This document shows positions 33,458 to 41,105 of a stretch of 64,000 nucleotides of DNA, in pieces; position 1 is the stretch's first letter, and every line of letters starts with the position of its first letter. The DNA comes from JACMLD01 sp039919885. Lineage in GTDB: Bacteria > Bacteroidota > Bacteroidia > Chitinophagales > Chitinophagaceae. The DNA lies in the NCBI GenBank assembly GCA_039919885.1, contig JBDSEV010000063.1, positions 1 through 64,000 of the forward strand, in the 5' to 3' direction. The position numbers and the translations under genes were made by a program. The notes under the pieces were generated by a model. That model was given only the letters and a program-made list of their open reading frames with translations. It was not told the origin of the DNA and did no database searches.

Positions 33458-34858
33458 ATGAAGCAAACCTTTTTCTATACAGCACTCTGTTGCCTTGTGC
33501 TTTTTTACGGCTGTAAGAAGGATACGTTTATCACCAGCAAAGATGCCAGGGTTACGCTTAGCATAGACACACTGCGTTTTGACACGGTGTTCACCAGTAC
33601 CGGTTCAGTGACCCAGTTGTTTAAAATCAGGAACGGCAATAATCAGAAAATAAAAATCGATAATATAACAATACAGGGAACCAACAATTCAGCATTTAAA
33701 ATAAATGTGGATGGCTTTCCGGGCCCGGCGGTAAAAGACATTGAGCTGGACGCAAACGACAGCGTTTTTGTATTTGTTACCGTTGTTGTTAATCCGTCAC
33801 TGGCCGGTGCCCCTTTTATCATCCGGGATAGCATTGCTATTGAGAGTAACGGCAACAAAGATTTTGTACAACTGGAAGCCTGGGGACAAAACGCTCATTT
33901 TTTGCGTAACAAAAAAATTACCGGCAGCACGGTTTGGACAAACGATCTTCCTTATGTAATCCTCGGTGGTCTGCAAGTGGATACTACCGCTACGCTTACC
34001 ATACAAAAAGGCTGCAAAATATACCTGCATGCAGATGCTCCTTTATTGGTAGATGGTACGTTATTGATAAATGGAGAAAAAGACCCGGCCGATCGGGTAT
34101 ATTTTAACGGCGACCGGATGGATTATCCCTACAATGAATACCCGGCTGGCTGGCCCGGTATCTACTTCCGGAGTACCAGCAAAGACAACCTGCTGCAGTA
34201 CGCAGTTATCAGGAACGCTTACCAGGGCATTGTGGCACAACAGCCCTCCCTTAATGCCAGTCCGAAACTAACCCTCAAAGAATGTATCATTGACAATATT
34301 TATGACGCAGGCCTGTATGGTATTGAGACATCGATTGTTGCAGACAACTGCCTCATAAGTAATTGCGGAAAAAACGTACAGCTGGTATTTGGCGGCGATT
34401 ACAAATTCAGGCATTGCAGCATAGCCACCATCGGCAATAATTACATTGCCCACAAAGACCCGGTTTTGTACATCAGTAATTATGTTCAGTCTGGCGGTAC
34501 CATTTATACAGATAACCTTGCTGCGTCCTTTACAAATTGCATTATGTGGGCAGAAAATGGAACGGCAGACAACGAAGTAATAACTTCCAGGCAGGGCGCA
34601 GGCGCTTTCAACGTAAGCTTCGCCAACTGCCTTTGGAAAACAAAATCTGCACCCGCCAATAGCACGGCCGTGAATATTATTAACAATGAGAACCCCGGGT
34701 TTGACAGTATCAATGTGTCTAAGAACTTTTTTAACTTTCGGCTGAAAGAAAATTCACCTGCTCTTAATAAAGGCGTTGGCACAGGCCTGCTCATTGACCT
34801 GGATGGGAATGCCCGTACCGTAGCGCTGCCCGACCTGGGCGCTTACGAAAAGCAATAA
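33458..34858 (+). CDS. Right-handed beta-helix lipoprotein of unknown function
   Basis: A 466-residue lipoprotein with signal peptide and lipobox FYGC (Cys near 19, followed by KKD). The first 130 residues or so resemble an Ig-like/abnormal-spindle type beta domain (FDTVFTSTGSVTQLFKIRN). Residues 150-450 have the regularly spaced hydrophobic and Asn pattern of a parallel beta-helix, with segments such as LLVDGTLLINGEKDPADRVYF. The C-terminus GNARTVALPDLGAYEKQ is typical of choice-of-anchor-Q-type beta-helix proteins. Many bind or cleave polysaccharides, but no catalytic residues can be assigned. Probably outer-membrane and surface or periplasm facing. Confidence 0.8.
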   Translation: MKQTFFYTALCCLVLFYGCKKDTFITSKDARVTLSIDTLRFDTVFTSTGSVTQLFKIRNGNNQKIKIDNITIQGTNNSAFKINVDGFPGPAVKDIELDANDSVFVFVTVVVNPSLAGAPFIIRDSIAIESNGNKDFVQLEAWGQNAHFLRNKKITGSTVWTNDLPYVILGGLQVDTTATLTIQKGCKIYLHADAPLLVDGTLLINGEKDPADRVYFNGDRMDYPYNEYPAGWPGIYFRSTSKDNLLQYAVIRNAYQGIVAQQPSLNASPKLTLKECIIDNIYDAGLYGIETSIVADNCLISNCGKNVQLVFGGDYKFRHCSIATIGNNYIAHKDPVLYISNYVQSGGTIYTDNLAASFTNCIMWAENGTADNEVITSRQGAGAFNVSFANCLWKTKSAPANSTAVNIINNENPGFDSINVSKNFFNFRLKENSPALNKGVGTGLLIDLDGNARTVALPDLGAYEKQ

Positions 34859-34973
34859 AGAGATTAATTGTAAGGCAACTTACTTAAAAGATAAATATTA
34901 ACGTATTTGTCAACCTTATTTGCATCATATTTGTTGCTGTTCTGTACATTCCAAACAAACTAAATACTACAAC

Positions 34974-35492
34974 ATGTTACGTATTGCTCTTCTGGCATTA
35001 ACTTTTGCCGCATTTACCAGTATCTACGATTTCAAAGTTACAGGCCTCGACGGCGGTGCAATTGACCTTTCCAAATACAAAGGCAAGAAGGTGCTGATTG
35101 TTAACACGGCTTCCAAATGTGGCAACACGCCGCAGTACGAAACCCTGGAAAAATTATATGAAGCCCATAAAGACAAATTGGTGATTATCGGTTTTCCGGC
35201 AAATAATTTTAACGGCCAGGAGCCTGGTTCCAACAAGGAAATAGAAGATTTCTGCAAAAAGAATTATGGCGTTAGTTTTCCGATGTCTGGAAAAGTGTCA
35301 GTGAAAGGCGATGACATTGATCCTTTGTTTAAATACCTGGTGGCAGAAGCTGATAAAATGGGTGTGAAAGATCCGATTAAATGGAATTTTACGAAATTCC
35401 TGATAGACGAAAATGGCAAACTGGTGACAGTAATAGATAACAGGGTGAAAGGACAGGCGTTAACGGATGAAGTAACCAAATACCTTAATTAA
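34974..35492 (+). CDS. Glutathione peroxidase-family protein, possibly exported
   Basis: A 172-residue thioredoxin-fold peroxidase. The active-site segment is NTASKCGNTPQY, with Cys instead of selenocysteine. The other tetrad residues are in FPANNFNGQEPG and KWNFTKFLID. In bacteria such Cys enzymes usually use thioredoxin rather than glutathione. A longer frame begins with TTG at 34920, but the added 18 residues are cysteine-rich and unlike the family. From the chosen Met the protein begins with a hydrophobic stretch (LRIALLALTFAAFTS) that could be a signal or anchor sequence, unusual for this family. An intrinsic terminator follows. Confidence 0.9.
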   Translation: MLRIALLALTFAAFTSIYDFKVTGLDGGAIDLSKYKGKKVLIVNTASKCGNTPQYETLEKLYEAHKDKLVIIGFPANNFNGQEPGSNKEIEDFCKKNYGVSFPMSGKVSVKGDDIDPLFKYLVAEADKMGVKDPIKWNFTKFLIDENGKLVTVIDNRVKGQALTDEVTKYLN

Positions 35493-35516
35493 CCGCACGC
35501 AATAGAAGAAATGTTG

Positions 35517-35546
35517 GCTGCCGCAATTTTGCGGCAGCTTTTTTTG
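35517..35546 (+). terminator. Intrinsic terminator of the glutathione peroxidase gene
   Basis: A perfect stem GCTGCCGCAA / TTGCGGCAGC (35517-35526 and 35529-35538), in practice with the innermost pairs open as loop, followed by seven T. Confidence 0.9.
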
Positions 35547-35637
35547 TGCTATAAACGGCTTATCCGGAAAAAATGGCCATTCAGCCGGAATTTCGACGCT
35601 TCACACGAAAACCTGTAAAACCTGCCTTTTAATTGAT

Positions 35638-35691
35638 GAGCTTCGTCTTATCAAATTCAAACTGGACATTGAATTGAATGAGGTTGTCAAT
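35638..35691. repeat. 54-bp direct repeat, copy 1
   Basis: Starts GAGCTTCGTCTTATC and ends GAGGTTGTCAAT. It matches copy 2 at 35920-35973 with two substitutions and no gaps. Confidence 0.95.
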
Positions 35692-35735
35692 CTTACCGTC
35701 AATATGGGTTTTACCCGCATCGTACCCTACAACAG

Positions 35736-35762
35736 ACCGCTCTTCGGAGCGGTTTTGTTTTT
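35736..35762 (+). terminator. Intrinsic terminator of tandem element copy 1
   Basis: Stem ACCGCTC / GAGCGGT with a TTCG tetraloop (35736-35753) followed by TTTGTTTTTT. No plus-strand coding gene precedes it after the glutathione peroxidase terminator. Confidence 0.85.
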
Positions 35763-35854
35763 TACTGCCTTCTAACCGTTTGTCTTACAGCAAGTGGTAC
35801 AATTGTGCGCATGCCGCGTAGCTACTAAACCGGTAAACGCAACATCGCAGAAAA

Positions 35855-35878
35855 GCCTTTGTTTATCGAAACAAAGGC
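35855..35878. repeat. Perfect 10-bp hairpin between the two tandem elements
   Basis: GCCTTTGTTT and its complement AAACAAAGGC are separated by ATCG. No T run follows, so it is not a standard terminator. It lies just before copy 2 of the tandem element. Confidence 0.85.
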
Positions 35879-35919
35879 ACTGCTGCACGAAAAAATGCGC
35901 GCCGCGGGTATGAAAAGAG

Positions 35920-35973
35920 GAGCTTTGTCTTATCAAATTCAAACTGGACATTGAATTGGATGAGGTTGTCAAT
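35920..35973. repeat. 54-bp direct repeat, copy 2
   Basis: Starts GAGCTTTGTCTTATC and ends GAGGTTGTCAAT. 52 of 54 bases are identical to copy 1 at 35638-35691. Confidence 0.95.
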
Positions 35974-36018
35974 TTCCGTCATATAAAGGTTCCATTGAAG
36001 CCGGATACCTTTACACAT

Positions 36019-36047
36019 AACCGCTCTCTCAGGGGGCGGTTTTTTCT
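36019..36047 (+). terminator. Intrinsic terminator of tandem element copy 2
   Basis: Stem AACCGC / GCGGTT, extended by G-U and C-G pairs, around a short CTCAG-type loop, followed by six T. It isolates the downstream polyketide operon from upstream transcription. Confidence 0.75.
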
Positions 36048-36102
36048 TTGCCGGACCCCTGGTCTTTAACAATCCGGATCGTTTTTCGGATTAAACAGGA
36101 CG

Positions 36103-36131
36103 TTTGCCAAACGCCAGATTCTTTATATTTG
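36103..36131 (+). promoter_or_regulatory. Promoter of the dialkylresorcinol-type operon
   Basis: TTTG at 36103-36106 and TATATTTG at 36124-36131 are separated by 17 bases, matching both parts of the Bacteroidota primary sigma consensus (-33 TTTG, -7 TAnnTTTG). The predicted transcription start is about 15 bases before the ATG at 36151. A terminator ends at 36047, just upstream. This is the most complete promoter seen in the window. Confidence 0.6.
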
Positions 36132-36150
36132 ATGCTCTAAAAACAGCACC

Positions 36151-36645
36151 ATGAAAATGTTGATGGGCGCCCTTTGTTTGATGCTTTCTGTGTGGAGCGG
36201 CAACCAGGTTTTTGCCCAGGAAAAAGAAAACAGCTTCAACAAAAAAGATTTTTATGCGGCAATGGCCGGAAACAACGAAGCGGCTGTTGACAATCAACTT
36301 GCGTTGCTTAAAACAGTGGCTGTAAAAGACAAAGACGCCTTTGAAGGCACCTTGTTAATGAAAAAAGCGGGTATCGGTGGTGGCCCGAAAAAAAAATTGA
36401 ACCTGTTTAAAGCAGGGCATAAAAAATTGGAAGGCGTCTTGGAAAAAGACAGTTTAAATCCGGAATACCGGTTTCTGCGACTCATGATCCAGGAACACGC
36501 ACCTGGAATACTTGGGTATAAAGGTGAATTGGAAAAAGACAGCCAGTTTATCTCCGAAAATTTTAAAAAAATGCCACCAGTTGTGCAGCAGGCAGTCAAG
36601 GATTACAGTAAAAATTCAAAATTTTTAAAGAGTTCCAATTTGTAA
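36151..36645 (+). CDS. Small secreted protein of unknown function, first gene of the resorcinol-type operon
   Basis: A 164-residue protein with an N-terminal signal peptide (about 1-22, ending QVFAQ). The mature part is helical and rich in Lys, with segments such as NNEAAVDNQLALLKTV and a C-terminal FKKMPPVVQQAVKDYSK. No family is recognised. It is preceded by a good promoter and ends only nine bases before darA, so it is very likely co-transcribed with the biosynthetic genes. A periplasmic role in handling or delivering the product is possible but unproven. Confidence 0.7.
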   Translation: MKMLMGALCLMLSVWSGNQVFAQEKENSFNKKDFYAAMAGNNEAAVDNQLALLKTVAVKDKDAFEGTLLMKKAGIGGGPKKKLNLFKAGHKKLEGVLEKDSLNPEYRFLRLMIQEHAPGILGYKGELEKDSQFISENFKKMPPVVQQAVKDYSKNSKFLKSSNL

Positions 36646-36654
36646 TTTCGCGCC

Positions 36655-37554
36655 ATGAAGAAAAGGATTTTGGTTATTTATTATTCCCAGAGCGGCCAAC
36701 TGGAAGATATCCTTGACAACTTTACTTCACCGTTGGTTAACGCTGGTAATAGTATAGACAAAATTCGGGTGCAGCCTGTGGAACCATACCCTTTTCCCTG
36801 GACCAGTAAAAGTTTTTTTGCCCAGATGCCGCCGTCCGTGTTGCAGCAGCCTGCTGCGCTGCAGCCATTTGAGCTGCAACAGGACGCGTACGATTTAATC
36901 ATCATTGGCTACCAGGCCTGGTTTCTATCGCCCAGCATTCCGGTCAATTCTATTCTACTGCATCCATCGGTAAGAAAGGTTTTGAAAAATACCCCGGTGG
37001 TTACGATTACCGGTGCAAGAAATATGTGGATCAGTGCCATGGAGGATATTAAAAAAATACTGAAGGATGCCGGCGCCAGGCTCTCTGGTAATATTGCGCT
37101 GGTTGACAGGCATCATAATTTTGTAAGTTTTGTTACCATTCTTTACTGGATGTTTACCGGCAGAAAAGACCGCTACCGCAACCTGTTTCCGGTGCCAGGC
37201 GTCGCAGACAATGACATCCGGAATACAAGTATATTTGGTGCCACTGTAAACAACCACCTGCAAACAGGCAACTGGGATGGATTACAGGCGGAACTGGTAG
37301 CGCAAAAAGCAGTGGAAATAAAATACCGGCTAATGTTTATAGAATCCAAAGCCAAGCGGATATTTGGCATCTGGGCCGCGTTGATTATCAAACGAAAAAA
37401 AAGAACTGCGTGGCTTGTTGCATTCAAATATTATCTTTTAATTGCATTATTTATAGCTGCGCCGATTATTTTAACGGTAGATGCCATTTTCTTTAAACCA
37501 TTCTTATCCAAACGTATAAAGAGACAAAAACAATATTATTCAGACGTTAAATAA
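36655..37554 (+). CDS. darA: DarA-type dialkylresorcinol biosynthesis protein
   Basis: A 299-residue protein. The N-terminus RILVIYYSQSGQ has the phosphate-loop pattern of flavodoxin-like folds, and the first 170 residues fit that fold. Residues 248-275 are hydrophobic (TAWLVAFKYYLLIALFIAAP) and probably anchor it to the membrane, ending in a basic tail. Databases call such Bacteroidota proteins dialkylresorcinol condensing enzyme DarA; in the studied DarABC pathway DarA aromatises the product of DarB. It is followed 10 bases later by darB, the expected partner. Assignment rests on recalled family similarity plus this context. Confidence 0.85.
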   Translation: MKKRILVIYYSQSGQLEDILDNFTSPLVNAGNSIDKIRVQPVEPYPFPWTSKSFFAQMPPSVLQQPAALQPFELQQDAYDLIIIGYQAWFLSPSIPVNSILLHPSVRKVLKNTPVVTITGARNMWISAMEDIKKILKDAGARLSGNIALVDRHHNFVSFVTILYWMFTGRKDRYRNLFPVPGVADNDIRNTSIFGATVNNHLQTGNWDGLQAELVAQKAVEIKYRLMFIESKAKRIFGIWAALIIKRKKRTAWLVAFKYYLLIALFIAAPIILTVDAIFFKPFLSKRIKRQKQYYSDVK

Positions 37555-37564
37555 TCTCGTACAA

Positions 37565-38713
37565 ATGTCGCTTAACCCGGTTTATATTACTAATACCGCT
37601 GTGTTTTTTCCAAATGAGCCTGTGTCCAATGATGAGATGGAGGAATTTCTCGGGTACATTGACAATAAGCCTTCCAAGTCAAAAAGGATTGTTTTAAGAA
37701 ATAATGGAATTAAGAACAGGTTTTATGCCCTTGCAAAAGGGGGAAAAATAACGCATACAAATGCCGAGATGACTGCTAATGCGGTGCGGGGATTGTTTAA
37801 AAATGATAATGGGAATTTAAAGGAAATTGAATTGCTTTCCTGTGGCACTTCGTCGCCAGACCAGATGATGCCTTCTCATGGAGTAATGGTGCATGGCCTC
37901 TTACCCGAAGCAAGTGCCATAGAAGTAGTATCGCCATCCGGCGTGTGCTGTGCGGGCATGCATGCTTTTAAATACGCGTGGCTGGCCATTAAAGCAGGTG
38001 ACGTAAGCAGGGCAGTGGCTACGGGGTCGGAAAGAATGTCGGCTTCCCTAATCTCATCAGTATTTGAGGACGAAGTAGAAAAATTAAAATCACTGGAGGC
38101 CAATCCATATATCGGGTTTGAAAAAGATTTCCTGCGCTGGATGCTCTCCGATGGCGCAGCGGCCTTTATGATGAACAATAAACCCAATGAAAACGGCCTG
38201 AGCCTTCGCGTAGAATGGATTGAAGGGGTGTCTTATGCCAACGAAAGAGAGGCGTGTATGTACATGGGCGCTCAAAAGCTGGAAGACGGAACCCTGAAAA
38301 GCTACCTGGAATACAGCCCGGAAGAAATCGCCAGCAAATCTTTACTCAGCATAAAACAAGATGTTAAGTTGTTGAGTGAAAACATTGTACCGCTGGGTGG
38401 CACCGGCCTGAAGGCTGCATTGGATAAACATGGTGTAAAGTCATCGGAAATCGATTATTTTCTTCCGCATATGTCCAGCGAGTTTTTTAAAGACAAAATT
38501 TTTAAAAGGCTGATTGAAAACGAAACCGCCATACCTTACGATAAATGGTTTGTGAACCTGACCACCCTGGGCAATGTGGGCGCAGCTTCTTCATACCTCA
38601 TGGTAGACGAGTTGTTTCACAGCGGAAAACTTAAAAAAGGAGATAAATTGCTGTTGCTGGTGCCCGAAAGCGGCCGTTTTTCTTACATGTACAGTTTACT
38701 AACCGTTTGCTAA
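37565..38713 (+). CDS. darB: DarB-type ketosynthase III
   Basis: A 382-residue thiolase-fold condensing enzyme. The catalytic triad of KAS III-like enzymes is visible: Cys 129 in SPSGVCCAGMHAF, His 302 in FLPHMSSE, and Asn 337 in TTLGNVGAAS. The N-terminus with FFPNEPVSNDEMEEFLG and RIVLRNNGIKNRFYAL is typical of the DarB group in flexirubin clusters. DarB joins two beta-ketoacyl chains, one carrier-bound, into a cyclohexenone-type precursor that DarA converts to a dialkylresorcinol. It is a cytoplasmic enzyme acting with the acyl carrier protein encoded further down. Confidence 0.88.
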   Translation: MSLNPVYITNTAVFFPNEPVSNDEMEEFLGYIDNKPSKSKRIVLRNNGIKNRFYALAKGGKITHTNAEMTANAVRGLFKNDNGNLKEIELLSCGTSSPDQMMPSHGVMVHGLLPEASAIEVVSPSGVCCAGMHAFKYAWLAIKAGDVSRAVATGSERMSASLISSVFEDEVEKLKSLEANPYIGFEKDFLRWMLSDGAAAFMMNNKPNENGLSLRVEWIEGVSYANEREACMYMGAQKLEDGTLKSYLEYSPEEIASKSLLSIKQDVKLLSENIVPLGGTGLKAALDKHGVKSSEIDYFLPHMSSEFFKDKIFKRLIENETAIPYDKWFVNLTTLGNVGAASSYLMVDELFHSGKLKKGDKLLLLVPESGRFSYMYSLLTVC

Positions 38714-38800
38714 CCTGGCATTTTCGCTATATTTCGGTTGTTACCGGGTTGCAACATGCTATTTTTTCTCAGGCAACCTGGCAATCTTAATATAGGAAAT

Positions 38801-39208
38801 ATGAAAAAAGAAGATATTCCCCAACACGATGGCGCACTGAACAAGCTCACCCGTGAAATGGTGTATGCGGTAGACAGCAACGGGCAATACACCACCGCGC
38901 TCAGTACGGGCTGGGAAGTAAAAGCCACCGCACTGGATGTAGCCTGGGAAGACATTGAGCTGCGGATTGCCGCCGCCAGGCAGAAAGTGCTGAATAAAGA
39001 AGCAAGTCCACTGCTTTTTTTTATGGAACTGCGCTTAATGGATACCGGCATAGTGAGTGCCTACACCGGTTTTTGGAACTGGCAGGTAAAACGACACCTC
39101 AAGCCGGCGATCTTCGAAAAATTATCTGAAAATAAATTACAGCGCTATGCAACGGCATTTAATGTTAGTGTAACGGAGCTTAAAACAATGGAAGTGCATG
39201 AAGGTTAA
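38801..39208 (+). CDS. Hypothetical protein of the resorcinol-type operon
   Basis: A 135-residue soluble protein; ATG at 38801 is preferred over an upstream one at 38738 that would add a hydrophobic, Cys-containing stretch without clear purpose. It is mixed charged and mostly helical near the C-terminus (HLKPAIFEKLSENKLQRYATAFNVS), with no catalytic motif. It overlaps the next gene by 11 bases, so translation is coupled. I do not recognise a named family. Its fixed place between DarB and the BtrH-like protein suggests a helper role in the pathway. Confidence 0.72.
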   Translation: MKKEDIPQHDGALNKLTREMVYAVDSNGQYTTALSTGWEVKATALDVAWEDIELRIAAARQKVLNKEASPLLFFMELRLMDTGIVSAYTGFWNWQVKRHLKPAIFEKLSENKLQRYATAFNVSVTELKTMEVHEG

Positions 39209-40214
39209 TTTTGAACACTTGCAGGCGGCGCATTGCGAGAATGGCGTTACTACTAACCTGTTGAAAACAATAGGTATAAGGAATATGACGGAGCCCATGG
39301 TTTTTGGTATCGGTTCCGGCTTGTTTTTTATTTATATACCCCTCTTAAAAATTAACAACGGACCCGCCATCGCTTTCCGCACGCAACCGGGTCTTATCTT
39401 CAAACGAACTTGTAAATCGCTCGGCATTCCGGTTGTCAGAAAAAAATTCAGTTCCAGGCCAGAGGCCGAAAAATTTTTAATGGAATGCCTGGAGCAGGGC
39501 CACCCGGTGGGCTGCCAGGTAGGCGTGTATTACCTTTCTTATTTTCCCAAGGAATACCGGTTTCATTTCAATGCGCATAATTTAATCATCTATGGAAAGG
39601 AAGGCGATAACTACCTGGTGAGCGACCCCGTAATGGAGGAGGTAACCACTTTAACTTCATATGAACTGGAACGCGTGCGTTTTGCAAAAGGCGCACTTGC
39701 ACCCCGTGGGCAGATCTATTATCCGAAAGAACAACGCGTAATAACCGATGACCAGGTGAGAAAAGCTATTGTAACGGGTGTAAAAAGAAACGTGCGCGAC
39801 ATGCTGCACATCCCGGGTGGATTTGCCGGTGTAAAAGGCATTGCCTATACTGGCAGAAAAATAAAAAAATGGCGGGATAAACTGGGTTTGCACAAAGCCG
39901 GTCTATACCTGGCACAGCTGGTACGCATGCAGGAAGAAATTGGAACAGGCGGCGGTGGTTTCCGTTATATCTATGGCGCTTTTTTGCAGCAGGCCCATGC
40001 TTTTCATGCCAATGATGCCCTGCTGGATATCTCCCGAACGTTTACACAGGCTGGCGATTTATGGCGCACTTCAGCGGTACAGGCAGCCGGTATTTATAAA
40101 GGCCGCATCGGCAGCCAGGAAGATTTCAATACCATGGGCGACTATCTTATTGAGATTGCAGAAATAGAAAGGAAGGCATTCGAAGCACTTGCTAAAATCA
40201 AATGGCATTCATGA
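39198..40214 (+). CDS. BtrH-like acyltransferase (BtrH N-terminal domain / DUF4872)
   Basis: A 338-residue protein whose first 150 residues match the BtrH N-terminal domain, a papain/C39-like fold. Candidate catalytic residues are Cys 13 (AAHCENGV), His 127 (FNAHNLIIYG) and Asp 143 (YLVSDPV), spaced as in C39-type cysteine enzymes. The C-terminal half corresponds to DUF4872. In butirosin synthesis BtrH moves an acyl group from a carrier protein to an amine. Here, next to an acyl carrier protein and ketosynthases, it could offload or transfer the assembled acyl chain; this is inference. It overlaps both neighbours, which argues for tight co-expression. Confidence 0.8.
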   Translation: MKVNFEHLQAAHCENGVTTNLLKTIGIRNMTEPMVFGIGSGLFFIYIPLLKINNGPAIAFRTQPGLIFKRTCKSLGIPVVRKKFSSRPEAEKFLMECLEQGHPVGCQVGVYYLSYFPKEYRFHFNAHNLIIYGKEGDNYLVSDPVMEEVTTLTSYELERVRFAKGALAPRGQIYYPKEQRVITDDQVRKAIVTGVKRNVRDMLHIPGGFAGVKGIAYTGRKIKKWRDKLGLHKAGLYLAQLVRMQEEIGTGGGGFRYIYGAFLQQAHAFHANDALLDISRTFTQAGDLWRTSAVQAAGIYKGRIGSQEDFNTMGDYLIEIAEIERKAFEALAKIKWHS

Positions 40215-40966
40215 GCAATGCTGCGGTGAGCATCCATGATCTTGCTTTTCGATACCACGGACAGCAAAAACCCGTTTTTGACGCGCTTACGCTGGAAGTG
40301 GCCGCGGGAGAACGTTTTGGTTTATTTGGACCCAATGGCGCCGGCAAAACAACGCTCATGAACTGCATGACCGGTCTGCTTTCCTTCAACAGCGGAACTA
40401 TTGAATTACTGGGCAATAAAGTGCTCCCCCACCAAAAATCATTTAACCACCTGTTCGGTTTTGTACCACAGGATTTTTCATTTTACCAGGAATTAAGCCC
40501 GGTGGAAAACCTGGAATTTTTCGGGGCATGGTATGGATTAAAGAAAAAGCAGATCCGGCAACGCACAACAGAACTACTGGAAGTACTTGGGCTGGCAGAC
40601 GTAGGCAACAAACAAGTACAAAAATTTTCGGGTGGTATGAAGCGCCGCGTAAACCTGGCGATTGGGGTAATGCACCAGCCGCCGATCCTGTTCCTGGATG
40701 AACCTACTGTAGGTGTTGATGTACAAACACGACATGCGATGATTGCCTATCTCAAAGCATTAAATAAAAACGGTACTACGCTGATTTATACTTCTCACCA
40801 GCTGGCGGAAGCAGAAAATTTATGCGATAAAGTAGCGCTGTTTGATGAAGGCCGCATTATTGCACATGGCACATTGCCGGAATTGCTGGCAGCCAACCGC
40901 GAGGAGCACCTGGAAGGCTTGTTTATTAAATTAACGGGTAGGGCATACCGGGATGCAAACTTGTAA
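40202..40966 (+). CDS. ABC transporter ATP-binding protein
   Basis: A 254-residue ATPase with all ABC motifs: Walker A GPNGAGKTT near residues 38-46, Q-loop in FVPQDFSFYQ, signature FSGGMKRR near 142, Walker B ILFLDEPTVGVD near 160 and the switch His in YTSHQ. Its start overlaps the end of the BtrH-like gene. The next gene but a short gap is an ABC-2 type permease, so together they likely form one exporter. Such pairs are regular members of flexirubin-type clusters, where they may move the pigment or its precursor across the inner membrane. Confidence 0.93.
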   Translation: MAFMSNAAVSIHDLAFRYHGQQKPVFDALTLEVAAGERFGLFGPNGAGKTTLMNCMTGLLSFNSGTIELLGNKVLPHQKSFNHLFGFVPQDFSFYQELSPVENLEFFGAWYGLKKKQIRQRTTELLEVLGLADVGNKQVQKFSGGMKRRVNLAIGVMHQPPILFLDEPTVGVDVQTRHAMIAYLKALNKNGTTLIYTSHQLAEAENLCDKVALFDEGRIIAHGTLPELLAANREEHLEGLFIKLTGRAYRDANL

Positions 40967-41105
40967 ACAGAAAAATGCAAAAATTAAAATTAAAAATCTT
41001 TTGCTTCGCTAAATACGGATGGAAAAAGTAATTCAAAAAATTTTACTACCAGTAATCAGCAGGGAATGGCGGGTGGAATATTGTGACTTTTAAATTATTT
41101 ATCGC

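Larger units (their letters stand above)
35604..35762 (+). ncRNA. Tandem element copy 1: candidate small RNA with terminator
   Basis: A unit of about 155 bases. It begins with CACGAAAA, contains a 54-base block (35638-35691) that is repeated 282 bases downstream with 52 of 54 positions identical, and ends in an intrinsic terminator, ACCGCTC / GAGCGGT at 35736-35753 with a TTCG tetraloop and T run. The flanks of the block have diverged between copies, but their order and spacing are kept. On the minus strand the block also reads as an open frame (IDNLIQFNVQFEFDKTKL), and both base differences are synonymous there, so a decayed coding origin is the alternative. Confidence 0.4.
35886..36047 (+). 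ncRNA. Tandem element copy 2: candidate small RNA with terminator
   Basis: The second unit repeats the layout of copy 1: CACGAAAA, then exactly 34 bases to the conserved 54-base block (35920-35973), a variable stretch, and a terminator hairpin starting AACCGCTCT like copy 1 (36019-36041) with a T run. About half of the positions in the 34 bases before the block match copy 1. A minus-strand frame (35863-36072) crosses it and could be coding remnant. No promoter with both -33 and -7 elements was found. Confidence 0.4.

Noticed and set aside
35863..36072. 69-residue minus-strand frame across the second tandem element
   Set aside because: No start context or family. The synonymous differences in the repeated core are only two positions, so coding remains an alternative, noted in the findings, and no gene is called.
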